DNA of 64,000 nucleotides from NCBI RefSeq assembly GCF_000417875.1, contig NW_006920881.1, positions 253,999 through 317,998 on the forward strand. The letters run 5' to 3'. This DNA comes from Pseudozyma flocculosa PF-1. Its lineage: Eukaryota > Basidiomycota > Ustilaginomycetes > Ustilaginales > Ustilaginaceae. A program made the position numbers and the translations under genes. The notes under the pieces were generated by a model that ran no database searches, was not told the DNA's origin, and saw nothing but the letters and a program-made list of their open reading frames with translations. Positions 11,465 through 22,134 of the stretch are shown in pieces; positions within the stretch are counted from its first letter, which is position 1, and each line of letters opens with the position of its first letter.

Positions 11465-13312
11465 GGCTGATTGTCGAGGGTGGGTGGTATAGGGATGACG
11501 GGATTGACCAGGGAGGGTGGAGGAGGCAGGTGAAGGTGAGAGTCAAGGTCGTTGGCGCGATATCGATGACCCACGCTGGCCTCTTCCTGCGGTGGCTGCT
11601 GACGGCGGCGGCGGCGGCGACGAGAAGGCGGGCCAGGCGCGCCCGGCTGGCTGGCTGGCTGGGGGGGGGCTGGCTGGCCCACACCAAGGTCCCAGAAGGA
11701 AGTTCGGATTTCTCAGCCAAGGAGGGCCTTTGAATTCGTGCCCGTCGAGGTTGTATTCGCCCCTACGAGTGTTGTAATGGCTGGTCATCCATCTTGTATT
11801 TGGACTTGGACCGCCATCTGAAACGCACGAGAAGCCCCGTGGCCAGCTGAAATTCGGGAGCGCGCGGACGCCGGCTCTCGTCTCGGATTTCAAAGCAGGC
11901 CAGCCAGCGGGCCGCCGTCCGACCCGGTAGCAGCCGGGCGCAGCTGGCGCTCTGATCGAAAGGACATCGGAGCCGACAAGGCTTAGGGCCCCTGGAAGGA
12001 AGAGCTTCATCGGGGGCCGATGCCCGAGGCTCACGATGTAGCCGATTCCTTTTCGCTTTGCCACCAGAGCGCCGAGAGGGAGCCGTGCCACGCCGTGCCA
12101 CGCCTCTGCGCCCGGGACGCCCCCGAACGACGATGCTACCGCCCACCGGAACTCGAGCCAGCCGTCGTCCAGCATGGGTCTCGTCCACCTTCACGAAAGA
12201 TAGAAATATGTCAACAGCGGGGCCTCGAGAAGTACAGTACCGTAGGTCGGGGGACGGTCTTCGCCCTCCAGCTGCTCGGAAAGCCCTTCGCGAGCGGTGC
12301 GGGTGAGGAGCTTCTGCATGGTCGCATGAACCTTGCTTTCTTTCAGGCCAATTGTGCGCCGGGAAGAGCGAGGAGGGGAAAGCCGGCCGCCGTCGACGCC
12401 TCTCGAATGAGATAGATGGCGTGCCACCCTAGGGTCGGAAGGACGCACGGCAACTTCTTCGGAAACCCTTCGGTCGCATGTAACGGCCGACCTCTGAGTC
12501 GCCCACGTTATCGTAAGCAGGCCCGGTCCCCTCCATCTCTAACTGCCCGCTCTGAGCTCGTCCAGAAATCAAAGCAAACAAGCGCTTCGAGTCAACATCA
12601 GCAGCCCCCACCGACGCCGGCTCAGCTAAGCTTCAGGCGGCGAGGAGCCCTAATTCCTACCAGCTGGCCTGCTTGCTCCGTCGTTGTCGCAGGCAGAGGT
12701 ACGATACCGGCAGCTAGGGCAGGCAGGGTCAGCCAGCTCGTGGGACGAGTCATGAGCAGGGCTCCCCAACGAGTTGCGTTGGAGCGAGCACGGGCGTGGC
12801 CTGGCCAGGCTCGTACGCCGGGTCGTACGTGGTTGGCGGTCCGCTTGGGCTTGGCGCTGCCGCTGCTGCTGCGCCCGCTTCGGACGATTTCGTGCCCCCA
12901 CTTGGCCTCGGGTGGCTCTCTCTCGCTACGTCCCCTTAGCCTAGCCTGGCCCAGGCTCAACTTTTGGGTTTTGAGCTTTCCTCGGCTGTTGCGCCGCAGT
13001 GCGCGTCGTCCGCCTGGGCCTCGTCCGCACCCGCCACCCGCCTGCCTGACCGGTTTTCAGCGCAGCTTTCTTCGGGCAACGGGCGAGTCAGAAGGCAGAA
13101 GGGAGAGACAGGCGGCGAGCCATCCGAGAAGAACCTCCGGCTGCCTCCTGCCCGAAAGTCAGCATCCCTTGCCCAACCAAGCAGCCTGCACGGCTGAGCC
13201 ACGGCCGCTACTTAACCATCGACCCGACACAGCTGTTCGCCTGTCGTTCCCCCCACATCATCACCATCACTCCTCTTCGTCCGACCTCGTCCAGAACTAA
13301 CCTTGCATCACC
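11465..13312. other. Divergent intergenic region, Rieske / Pdx1
   Basis: 1.85 kb holding the promoters of the Rieske gene (leftward) and the Pdx1 gene (rightward). Short open frames occur on both strands but none has a credible protein composition or splice support. A TACTTAA sequence near 13209, about 100 bp before the Pdx1 start, is a weak TATA-like candidate. No RNA gene is seen. Confidence 0.4.
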
Positions 13313-14607
13313 ATGTCCGCCGAGAACCCCACCATCCTGCCCGCCGCCACCAACGGCGCTGCCGCCGCCCCGGCCCGCGCCAACGGCGCCACCAAGACCG
13401 ACGCCAACCTCGGCACCTTCGGTGTCAAGTCCGGTCTCGCACAGATGCTCAAGGGCGGTGTCATCATGGACGTCGTCAACGCTGAGCAGGCCCGCATCGC
13501 CGAGGACGCCGGTGCCTGCGCCGTCATGGCGCTCGAGAAGATCCCTGCCGACATCCGCGTCGAGGGCGGTGTCGCCCGCATGTCCGACCCTGCCATGATC
13601 AAGGTGAGTGCGCCTGGCTGTTCCGAAGGCGCGCTTGACACTCGATAGTCTCCCATTTCTGACACCTGCGAGCGTTTGCATCCTGCGTCCGCCCCGCTCC
13701 ACCGATCAACAGGAGATTCAGGAGACCACGACCGTCCCCTGCATGGCCAAGGTCAGGATCGGTCACTTTGTCGAGGCCCAGGTTCTCCAGTCGATCGGCG
13801 TGGACTACATCGATGAGTCCGAGGTGCTTACGCCCGCCGACGACCAGCACCACATCAACAAGCACAACTTCAAGGTGCCCTTCGTCTGCGGCGCCAAGAA
13901 CCTCGGCGAGGCGCTGCGAAGGATTTCGGAGGGCGCGGCGATGATCCGCACCAAGGGCGAGGCCGGCACCGGCAACGTTGTCGAGGCCGTCCGCCACCAG
14001 CGCACCATCCAGGGCGAGATCAAGAGGGTCGCCAGCATGAGCGACGAGGAGCTCTACGCCTACGCCAAGGACATCCAGGTGGGCACTTTCACGGACCTGG
14101 GGAATCTGGCGGATTTGCGCTGGTGCTGACGTGCTGCATTTTCCCCACTCCTGCGGCGCACCAACAGGCTCCCTTCCACCTGCTCAAGGAGACCGCCAGG
14201 ATGAAGCGCCTCCCTGTCGTCAACTTCGCCGCCGGTGGTATCGCCACTCCTGCCGATGCCGCGCTCATGATGCAGCTCGGCAGCGACGGCGTCTTCGTTG
14301 GATCGGGTATTTTGTGAGTGTCTGGTCTTCTCCGGCTTTGCCCATGTACGCCTCACTCTTGTCTGCGTTCTCGGTCACTGACGCGCACGAATGCTCGCCG
14401 CTTCGCTCCGCCTCGATACGCTGTTGCGCCTCTCGCAGCAAGGGCAACAACCCTGCTGAGCGTGCGCGCGCCATTGTCGAGGCCGTCACCCACTACAACG
14501 ACCCCGCCAAGATTGCCGCCGTCTCGGAGAACCTCGGAGAGGCCATGGTCGGCCTCAACATCACCAAGGACATGAAGGGCGGCCGCCTTGCTGAGCGCGG
14601 CTGGTAA
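13313..14607 (+). CDS. PDX1: Pyridoxal 5'-phosphate synthase subunit Pdx1/Snz
   Basis: Synthase subunit of the DXP-independent vitamin B6 pathway: makes PLP from ribose 5-phosphate, glyceraldehyde 3-phosphate and ammonia delivered by the Pdx2/Sno glutaminase. Four exons (13313-13603, 13713-14078, 14168-14313, 14439-14607) join in phase to 323 residues. Seen: GGVIMDVV with the catalytic Asp (D53), [11 protein letters not shown] with the first Schiff-base Lys (K110), [12 protein letters not shown] with the second catalytic Lys (K178), the phosphate-binding GGIATPAD loop, [12 protein letters not shown], and the Pdx1-type C-terminus ending ERGW. An Ala/Asn-rich N-terminal extension of about 30 residues precedes the barrel. 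The start has a strong context (ATCACCATGTCC). No Pdx2 partner lies in this window. In other fungi expression responds to stationary phase and B6 supply; nothing in the sequence shows that here. Confidence 0.97.
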
Positions 14608-16231
14608 ACGCTCTCGCCGCTCGTCCTGGTCTCTCCCCCCTCACACCGACTTCTCAGATACCGCGATTCAACTCCCTTTTCGATCCATCTTCAAAAGCAA
14701 CAACACAGCAACCCGCTCGCCAAGGTTCATCCCCTCCTCGTCCGCCTACCCGTACAGTAATCTGAGACCCGCACCACGACCATCCCCATCCTTCTGCAGA
14801 GCTATCCGTCCTCGTCGCACACCCACCTACCCCTCTCCGTTCCCTGTTGTAGTATAGCCGGGTAGTCCAGGGCTACTTCCACCTACGCCGAGTGCGCGCA
14901 GCAATCCCACAGCAGCGTACATCGATCCTTGACTCCGGTGGTCTGGGCTTGTGATGGCCACATCTGTGTGGCCTTGCGAGCGCTGCGCTTAGCAGATTGG
15001 AACAGGCGGTATCTGTCGTGCGGCACGGACAGCCCCAAGAGCCTCGGTGACTTTGTGTCCACCTCTCGGCGCCGGCCTGCCTGCCTGCCTGCTGCGCTGC
15101 TTCGATCGGGTACGCACGAGAGGGCCAGCCTACAGGCACGCGGGGCCGTAGCGCAGGCCTCTGGCTGCCGCCTGCGTTCCCGCGCTGAGGCCCCTGCCTG
15201 GCCTGGCCTGGCCTTGCCTAGCGCCTGCCTGCTTGCGCACCCCGCCAAATTCCGGCTGCACGTTGGTGTAACCCTGCGGTCGCGCACTTCAGGGCGCCGG
15301 TGTGAGGCGCGGGGATCGCATGCCTGCCTGCCTGGCTGCCCGGCCAGCAGCGTCCATTTTCTATCTGGCGGCAACGGCATCCAATTCAAAACGAGCAAAC
15401 AAAAGGCAGGAGGGCACGCGAAAAGCGACCTGGGGCCGACTACAACCGATAGCAAATCCGAGCCAGGCGGGGCGGGGCAGGCTGAGGACAGGCGGATGCG
15501 TTGTTTACCCTGCACCGGCCCGCCCTCTCCTGCTCAGGCAGGCAGGGTCAGTCATGAGGCTGCGAGCTTGGCTTGCTTCGTCGTGCCTGCCTTCAACGCC
15601 GTCCGTCGCCTGCTGTCGGCGTGGCAGGCAGAGGGTGTGTTGTGGCCGGTTCAACCAGCAGCCTGACGATGCTCCATCCGCGCCTAGGATGTGGAGACGG
15701 GCCCGGTCTGGCCAGGTCGAGGGTGCTCGCGACGCGATGCCTCTCTGTAGGCAGCCGTAGCCTGGCAGGCCAGGCGGTGCCGATGGGGCGGGCGGTCACA
15801 CCTCGCGGGCCAAGCTGGCGAGCGAGGATGCAGGAGAGGCGGCCAGGCTTCTTTCGTCAGGCGGAGCGCAGAAGGGGCTCAGAGATGGAGAGAGCGAGCA
15901 AGCGGGCGAGCGATGCTCGAGGCGGCAGGCCCGTTGGCTCCGTCTTGCACCCAAGACCGCACACGCGGTCGGAACGCCGTCGATCCCTAGCCTGTCGTGC
16001 ACTTGGCCCGGCGCTTCGCTAGAGGCAGGCTACCTCCGGCAGGCAAGGCCTAGGGTTGCCCTCGGCCCGCCCCCTCTGCCCTGCTCTCTGTCTACGACCT
16101 CCATCATCCACCTATCCGCTGTTCGCTGCCTCCTTTCCTGTCCTCCTCGACCCAGCCACCTCCTTCCTGCTCTCCCTCACACTACAATCACCATCGTTCT
16201 TCCCTCCCTTGGCTCCGAACTCGCGCTCAAC
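14608..16231. other. Intergenic region rich in GCCTG repeats
   Basis: 1.6 kb with the Pdx1 3' end and the promoter of the GPI-protein gene. It carries CCTGC/CCTGG runs at about 15075-15092, 15195-15216 and 15318-15334. A CT-rich stretch directly precedes the start at 16232, as is common in fungal promoters. No gene is seen. Confidence 0.45.
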
Positions 16232-17102
16232 ATGGTCAAATTCACCTTTGCTCCCGTCGCCCTCGTCGCCTTCCTGGCCGGCGCCGCCTTCGCCCAGGAC
16301 AGCTCGTCCTCGGGCGCCCCTGCTCCCAGCAGCTCCATGTCGAGCTCGGCCGCCCCTTCGTCGAGCATGTCGTCCTCCTCGGCCGCCCCTTCGCCCACCT
16401 CGATGTCCATGTCGAGCTCGGCTGGCGGTTCGGGCGGGGGATCCGGTGGCTCCGCCTCGGGCGTCTGCACCGTCCTCGCCGGCGACGACCCGGTTGGCGG
16501 CTGCCCTTACAGCTCCACCAGCACCCCTCCCTACGACCGTGAGTCGAACGCCGCGGAATACACGTCGAGGATACACAGCAACAGCTCTGCCGCCTCCTCT
16601 TTGGACTATCTACTGACGGACCTTTCTCACTTCGCTGGCGTTGGCCCCGATGCCTCCACCCTCTTTCCTCTCTCTCTGCCTCTCTCCTATCATCCAGTCA
16701 ACTCGCTCATGTCGTACCTGATCGGCGGCTACACCCGGGGGCCAGAGGCGCGCGAGCCCGAGAGCGTGGCAAACGAGCTGGCCGGCTCTGTCGTCAAGTA
16801 CTACCCGACGCTCACGGTCTCCCGCGAGGAGCTGCAGCAGGTGAGTGGGCTCGATCCTGCCTACCTCGGTCCGAACTCTGATGGCGGTCAGACGACGACA
16901 GACGCGCATAGGCTGACACCGTCACGGCTTCCTCATCTATTGCCGTGTGCAGAGCTTCCTGTCGGCCATTGAGGCATCCATCACCGCAGTGCGAAACGGC
17001 GACGCTACGATTGACGCGGCCCCTGCCAACATCCCCGCCTCGCTCGTCAACCTGGCCGTTGCCGGTGCTGCGATCGCCGCCGCCGGTGCCTTTATGCTCT
17101 AA
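16232..17102 (+). CDS. Ser-rich GPI-anchored cell-surface protein
   Basis: Predicted secreted protein of 199 residues from exons 16232-16538, 16698-16840 and 16953-17102 (phases agree). Residues 1-21 form a signal peptide (MVKFTFAPVALVAFLAGAAFA, cut after AFA). Then comes a Ser/Ala/Pro-rich tract with repeated SSSMSSSAAP units, likely O-mannosylated, and a Gly-rich hinge. Two cysteines (GVCTVL, GGCPYSS) could form a disulfide. The C-terminus (SLVNLAVAGAAIAAAGAFML) is a hydrophobic tail preceded by small residues, as expected for a GPI attachment signal. Likely a wall or plasma-membrane mannoprotein; I recognise no catalytic domain. The third exon supplies the GPI signal, so a model stopping at the second intron would misclassify it as freely secreted. 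Confidence 0.8.
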
Positions 17103-18176
17103 GCCCGAGGCTCGACCACCTTCTCATCGCGCGTGCGCAACATGCCGCTGGCCCATTCCGATCTTCTCTTCGCCGCCTCTGCACCTTCTATCGCTATACG
17201 CCGCGTTCCCGTCCGCCCCTTGCCGCCCGCAACCTTTCTATGAACGTCCCTCACATGCTCTTATTGCCGCGATGGCCCATCGCAATGGACTCGCATACAG
17301 ACACCAGGAGTCCCAGCAGCGTGAGGATGCTTCGTCTGGCTCGAGGCCGTGGCTGAGCCCGAAGGTCGTCGCGGGTCATCGGCACCAACCTGAGCACGTC
17401 GGGAGAGGCCTTAGACTCGTAGTCTGTGCGTCCGCAGACAATCATCGCGCGGTCGAGAGAGGACATGCGGCGCAGCTGCGGAAGAGCGGCGAACGTTTGC
17501 CTGCGGCGGGGAGCCCAGTGCGTGCTGTCGACTGGCAGGCAGGTGGCGGACTGATGTCGCGCAGAGCACAAGCAAAGGCTCGCCCACCGGCGTTGCGACG
17601 GGCGTCGTTGCCCGGCTCGCCGTCCCTCGTTTTCCTGGCTGGCTTGGCTAGGCTGGGTCAGGCTCGGCTTCGTCCTGGCCACGCTCTGGCCGTGGCGAGG
17701 CAAACGCGCTCTTGCGTCCTCCAGAGGTGGTCGGTGCGTCGTCGCCTCGAGCGGGCGCTCCCCGGGCTGGCAGCGAGCCCCAGCCAAGATGCCGTCCGAG
17801 CCGCTGAAATCGGCGGGTTCGGGCCTGTCAGAGCGCCAGGCCTAGCTTGCTCCTCGCCTGGCCGCAGACGAGCGGGGCGTAGGCTGGCCTTCCAGGCTGC
17901 AGCGCGTGGTGCGCGTCGGTCTCCAGCCGCTCGCGGGCCTGTTTTAATTTTCGGGGCTGGCCTTTCCGCCTCTCCTCCCTGCTTCCATGTCCCAGCAGCC
18001 TCTGGAATCCGACCAAGCTCGAAGCGTCGCCCACTGTCTACTTCTATCGGCTCGCCTGACGACGCCGCATACGCCCTATCGACTCCGCCCTGCACCATCA
18101 CCGAGCACGACGGCCTTGAGCTGCAGGATCTGGCCTTCGGGCTGGACCGGCGGCCCGCCGGTAGCTCAGGCCGACC
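17103..18176. other. Intergenic region
   Basis: 1.07 kb between the GPI-protein gene and the orphan gene, both rightward. Open frames run through parts of it but with arginine/proline-rich noncoding composition. No supported feature. Confidence 0.4.
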
Positions 18177-19784
18177 ATGGGCTCTGCCTTCTCCAGCCCG
18201 CGCCCTTGGGCTGTCCTTACGGGCTCATCGACCTGCTCAACCTCCAGCAAGGCTCCCACATCAGCCGCATCGCCACCTGCCAAGTTCGACTACAGGGCCC
18301 TGGCGCAGCCAACCACTGCCATCGAGGTTGAGAGGATGTACGGCGCTACCTCGCCACACGCTGCGCCGCCACCAGCTCGCATCAAGGCAGGCCCTTCCCC
18401 TGACGCAGGTGATGCCGCATCGAAGCCCACACTCATCTACGAGACGTGGAAGACGCCTTCCGGCTCAAACTCTTCGCGACCGGCACTGTCGGAGCCACCT
18501 CCGCGCCGCGCCGCGTGTGCAATGTCCGCCGGCTACGCAACCTGCTACAAATGCCCTGGCAAGAGGTCCACCGTCGGGAAAACAGCCATCCACGACGCCC
18601 GCCAGCACGATGGCCGCGGCCCATCCGCAAGGGAGAGGGCCACCGACGGCGCCGGCTCCGCTTCCGTAGCGATGGCTGCAGGGCAGGACGCCTGCACGCC
18701 ACGACAGCTCGACCGCGCTCGCGAGCTCAAGGAAGCGTGCGCAGCGTACGTGGCGCTGTCGGAAGACTGCAGAGCCACCTTTCGCGACGACCTGGCCGAG
18801 CGATGCGACGACTGGCTGCGCCTCTTCGGCTCAAAGGTTTCCGATCCGCCCCTGGCGCGCGCGTCCCTGGTCAACTTCGAGCTCTCTGTCGATATTGGCG
18901 ACATCTCCAACAACTTCGACCTTTTCCCCTACGGCTTTGCGGCGCGCAGCGGCGACAGCGACAGGTACCGCCAAGAGATCGACTTCATCTTCAATCAGCA
19001 CCGCTGCTACTTTGAGTGCATCCGCCTGCACAGTCAGAGCGTGTGGCACTACCTGAACCATCAGATGAAGTCCGTGCGGAAGCGCTGCCCGACCACATCG
19101 ACGCACGTGGCGCTGCTCGAGGCGATGGTGGCGGTCAAGGTGGAGCTCCTCTACCGCATCAAGAAGCAGGCCTCGGTCAAGCTGCCCAGGAACACGCTCG
19201 AGCACTCCTCAAGTCGGTATGGCCTCCAGGCGGTGGCGGCCACGTTCGCCTGGCTGGTGCGCAACTACCCGCTGGAAGCGATCTTGGAGCCCACGCGGCG
19301 ACTCCTCCTCCCGATCTACGAGCGAGCGATCGTGGACCTGCTCGACGACTGCCGGCACCTCGAGGCGCTGCTCGGCATCCTGCCGGACCGCTTCGCCTGC
19401 TTTTGCTGCACCGTCTGCGAGCGCAAGGAGGCGGGGCGAGACAGCCGGAGCCGGACCTTCTTCAGCAAAGCGGGGCACCTCCTCGATGCGCTCGCCATGA
19501 GCGTCGCCACCTGCCCCTCGGAGACGGCGCGTCAGAGGCGCCGCAGCTACCTCGCCCTGGCGTGCCGCGTCGTGCGCAAAAAGCACCGCGACCTCTGCAG
19601 GGAGCTTGACATGATCCGCACCAGAGACCCGCTGGCTTACCACCGCGTGCAGCTCAGACGCCGCGGGGTGGCCGCAGCCACCGAGACGGGCGAGGTCATC
19701 GACGACGTCTACCGCGTCGTCGAGCCGCGCCACTTTGAGACTCTCTTCAGTGGCGACCTCCTGGGCAAGATCCTCTTTCGATGA
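18177..19784 (+). CDS. Orphan protein of 535 residues
   Basis: Unrecognised. A single open frame with a good start context (CCGACCATGG). The first 160 residues are disordered (Ser/Pro/Ala). From about residue 170 to the end the chain looks folded and mainly helical, with well-mixed hydrophobic and charged residues (LVNFELSVDIGDISNNFDLFPYG read in two halves; HRCYFECIRLHSQSVWHYLNH; LEAMVAVKVELLYRIKKQ). It is cysteine-rich around residue 405 (ACFCCTVCERKE) but lacks a regular zinc-finger spacing. There is no signal peptide or membrane span. The length of the coherent frame and the contrast between disordered head and folded body support a real gene. It converges with the small orphan at 20273-21061. 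It may be lineage-specific; I assign no function. Confidence 0.65.
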   Translation: MGSAFSSPRPWAVLTGSSTCSTSSKAPTSAASPPAKFDYRALAQPTTAIEVERMYGATSPHAAPPPARIKAGPSPDAGDAASKPTLIYETWKTPSGSNSSRPALSEPPPRRAACAMSAGYATCYKCPGKRSTVGKTAIHDARQHDGRGPSARERATDGAGSASVAMAAGQDACTPRQLDRARELKEACAAYVALSEDCRATFRDDLAERCDDWLRLFGSKVSDPPLARASLVNFELSVDIGDISNNFDLFPYGFAARSGDSDRYRQEIDFIFNQHRCYFECIRLHSQSVWHYLNHQMKSVRKRCPTTSTHVALLEAMVAVKVELLYRIKKQASVKLPRNTLEHSSSRYGLQAVAATFAWLVRNYPLEAILEPTRRLLLPIYERAIVDLLDDCRHLEALLGILPDRFACFCCTVCERKEAGRDSRSRTFFSKAGHLLDALAMSVATCPSETARQRRRSYLALACRVVRKKHRDLCRELDMIRTRDPLAYHRVQLRRRGVAAATETGEVIDDVYRVVEPRHFETLFSGDLLGKILFR

Positions 19785-20272
19785 GCCGCCCGTTTCGTGC
19801 GGCCAAAGCCAGGTTCCTGCTGCCACACTCGCCGCAGTCGATCGTACCCCGCCAGTATCCCACAGCCGGGCCATCTGCGGGACAACCAAAATGAAAGCCG
19901 CGGTCGATTTCAGAGCAGGTCGAGAGAGATTGCGTGGTGGCTTGCGAGGTGACTTCGAGAGGTCGACTGAAGGCCCAAGGCGGTACAAATACAGGAGGCG
20001 GATGCGTCGGAGGAGCGTGAAGAGAAGACCGCGGCCGCCGAGTAAAGAGGCGTCGACCGGCCAGGGCCTAATGGCCAGCAAAGGCGGCAAGAGTGTGAAG
20101 GCTTGAGGGCCTCGTCGAGGCGGGGACAAAAGCGATAGGCTCGAGTTCGGCTGATTGAACAACTTGGAAGGCGGCGGGGGTGGGAACGTGGCACGGGCAC
20201 GGGGACCAGATCATCCCGCCATCGGGACGACGACGATGCCGTGGCGCAAGAGACTAGGCTGGACGGTCCGCG
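19785..20272. other. Convergent intergenic region
   Basis: 488 bp between the 3' ends of two orphan genes. Nothing recognisable beyond presumed 3' UTRs. Confidence 0.4.
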
Positions 20273-21061
20273 CTAGGCGGCGGCCGCGACGAGGCTACCG
20301 GGCGAAACGGGACGGTGTTTGGTGTTGAGGAGGGGGAACCCGTGTCTGCGCTGCTGCGGACGCTGCTTGTCCTCGCTCGGTGTGGGCGAGGGCGAGGGCA
20401 TGGGCACGAGCGTGGCGGGGGCAGCGAGGTCGAGAGTTGCGCTGGTGCGTTCCTCGACCTTGCTTTGTGGAACGGAGGTTGGCGTGGTGCCTTTGCTGGG
20501 TCTGGTGTTGTGCGGGGGTGCGATAAGGGCCGGCCGAGGAGATGGAAAGCCGGACGGGGGGGAGATAAGGCGAAAGTCAGCGCCGGTCTCATGCTACATA
20601 GCGCGTCCTGCCCGCGGTGTTGCCGGAGAGATAAGGAGGCGGGGGGTTCGCGCGAGATAAGGAGGCGCGGGCTAGGCAGCGCGCTGTGGCTACCACTCAC
20701 GTTTCCGCTTCGGCGACGTGGAGCCTGGTGCTGAGGCGGTGTAGCTCCATCTCCTCGAGCCAATCGTGCGCGTCCCATTGCACTGTTTGCCCAAAGGATC
20801 GTGTAGAGTCGTCAGCTCAGCCTGAGGGCGGCACGGGGGCGACGGCCACGACGATGACGTACGCTGCGAGATGAGGCCGACGAGGCGGGTCTGCTTCCAG
20901 TGCTCTGGGAGCAGCGCGAGCGCGAGGGCGGGGACGAGGCACGACATGGTGAGCATGTGGCCCAGCACGTTGAGCGTCATGTGCTGCGCGCCGTCGAGCA
21001 GGCGGACCAGGAGCGGCGAGGACAAGGACGAGGACGAGGACGAGGGCGAGGGCGGCGGCAT
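20273..21061 (-). CDS. Small three-exon orphan, about 169 residues
   Basis: Unrecognised. The model joins exons 21061-20863, 20782-20701 and 20501-20273. Each intron has a GT donor, an AG acceptor and a CTGAC-like branch site, and phases match across both junctions, giving 510 coding bases. The protein starts with a Ser/Pro-rich head, has a conserved-looking core (LLDGAQHMTLNVLGHMLTM, then LVPALALALLPEHWKQTRLVGL, short hydrophobic but with a Trp/charged edge) and an acidic helix (QWDAHDWLEEMELHRL), then a Pro/Ser/Thr-rich disordered tail. It could be a small complex subunit; the single hydrophobic stretch is borderline for a membrane span. Support comes from splice and phase agreement, not from homology. 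Confidence 0.6.
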
Positions 21062-21326
21062 CTTGCAAGCGAGCTGTGGTGTGGGGAGCTGCGATGGTGA
21101 GCGGTGGCGGTCGTCGGTGGTGGTGGTGGTGGGATGCTGAGGATCCGATCAGAGCTCGAGGAGGAGGAGGAGGCTAGGAGGCTTGAGCCCCCGCCTACTT
21201 TGGCACGGCTCAACCAAGTGGCCAGAGCGACGAGGGGTGGCCAGGCCAGCCATACAGGCTGGGGCAGGTATAGCCAGGCTCGGCGAGGAGGCGGCGCCGT
21301 GGCGGCCCAGATATGGACGGCCACCT

Positions 21327-21350
21327 ACGCACGCACGCACGCACGCGCGC
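21327..21350. repeat. CGCA microsatellite
   Basis: A run of ACGC units turning into CGCGCG at its right end. Confidence 0.8.
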
Positions 21351-21463
21351 ATAGGCTGACAGCCCGACCAGACCCTTTTTGCCAAAAAATTTCCACATCT
21401 GCCGCGGGCCATTTCCTCCCAAAGCTCCCCGCCTAGCCGGCCTGGAGGGGCTAGGAAGCCTCC

Positions 21464-21500
21464 CTGGCCTGGCCTGGCCTGGCCTGGCTTGGCCTGGCTT
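21464..21500. repeat. CCTGG tandem array
   Basis: About seven copies of the pentamer CCTGG/CTTGG in direct tandem. The same unit recurs in other gene-free stretches of the window (6228-6250, 15195-15216, 52043-52070). Confidence 0.8.
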
Positions 21501-22134
21501 CTGTCGCCGTCGCGCCAGCTTCCATGGCCACGTTCCCGACCGAACCTGCCTGCCTCTTCACGTACTCCGCCCACGCACGCCCCCTCCAGCGGGCTCTGCC
21601 CACCGAACGTGCCAAACGAACGGCGACCTCGTCATCCCCATCAGCGATGAGTGAACCCCCCCGGAATGTCGACAATTGTGGTACCGGTAACGTATCGTAT
21701 CGTGCACCACGACGTCGTTGCGCTCATCACCTTCAGCCGCGGTCTGGACCTGGCTACGATAGAGGTCGACTGAAGTCGCGCCCACCCAACGTGCCAGGGA
21801 CACCGAGAGCGAGGTCTGAGGCGAGGCAATTTCGCCCCGCTGCATTTTTCGCGCCCGCTACCGCCCGAGCCCGCTCGGCGCTCTGCCGAACCCTCCCCCG
21901 GTCCCATGGCGCGTTCCAGGGGCTCCAGAAAGGCTGTAGTCCGACCTCAGCCGCTCGAGAATCATACCACCCCTGGCTCAAAGAGTGCGTCAACGAACGG
22001 CCTTCTTTGCGGGTATGCAGAAGCGATGCTCGAAGGACAACTCTGTGGTTCGGCTACGGCTACAGATGGGGCAAGCCGAAGAATTGTCGTCGGGGCATGC
22101 GATGCTCGTGGAATGGTCCGCGCCTCTACCGTCT

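Larger units (their letters stand above)
21062..22134. other. Intergenic region with CCTGG and CGCA repeats
   Basis: 1.07 kb between the small orphan (start 21061) and the NFX1-like gene (stop 22135), both leftward. Contains a CGCA microsatellite at 21327-21350 and a CCTGG tandem at 21464-21500. No coding region is supported. Confidence 0.45.

Noticed and set aside
13313..14607. Pdx1 as part of a Pdx1-Pdx2 vitamin B6 gene pair
   Set aside because: In yeast SNZ and SNO genes are often adjacent and divergent, but no glutaminase-like gene occurs on either side here.
15053..15340. CCTGC/CCTGG repeats as a CRISPR-like or transposon-derived array
   Set aside because: Units are 4-5 bp simple tandems without spacers, terminal repeats or coding capacity, and the genome is eukaryotic.
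18550..18620. P-loop-like GKRSTVGKT in the orphan 535-residue protein
   Set aside because: Spacing between the first Gly and GKT is five residues rather than four, it lies in the disordered head, and there is no Walker B or other NTPase motif.
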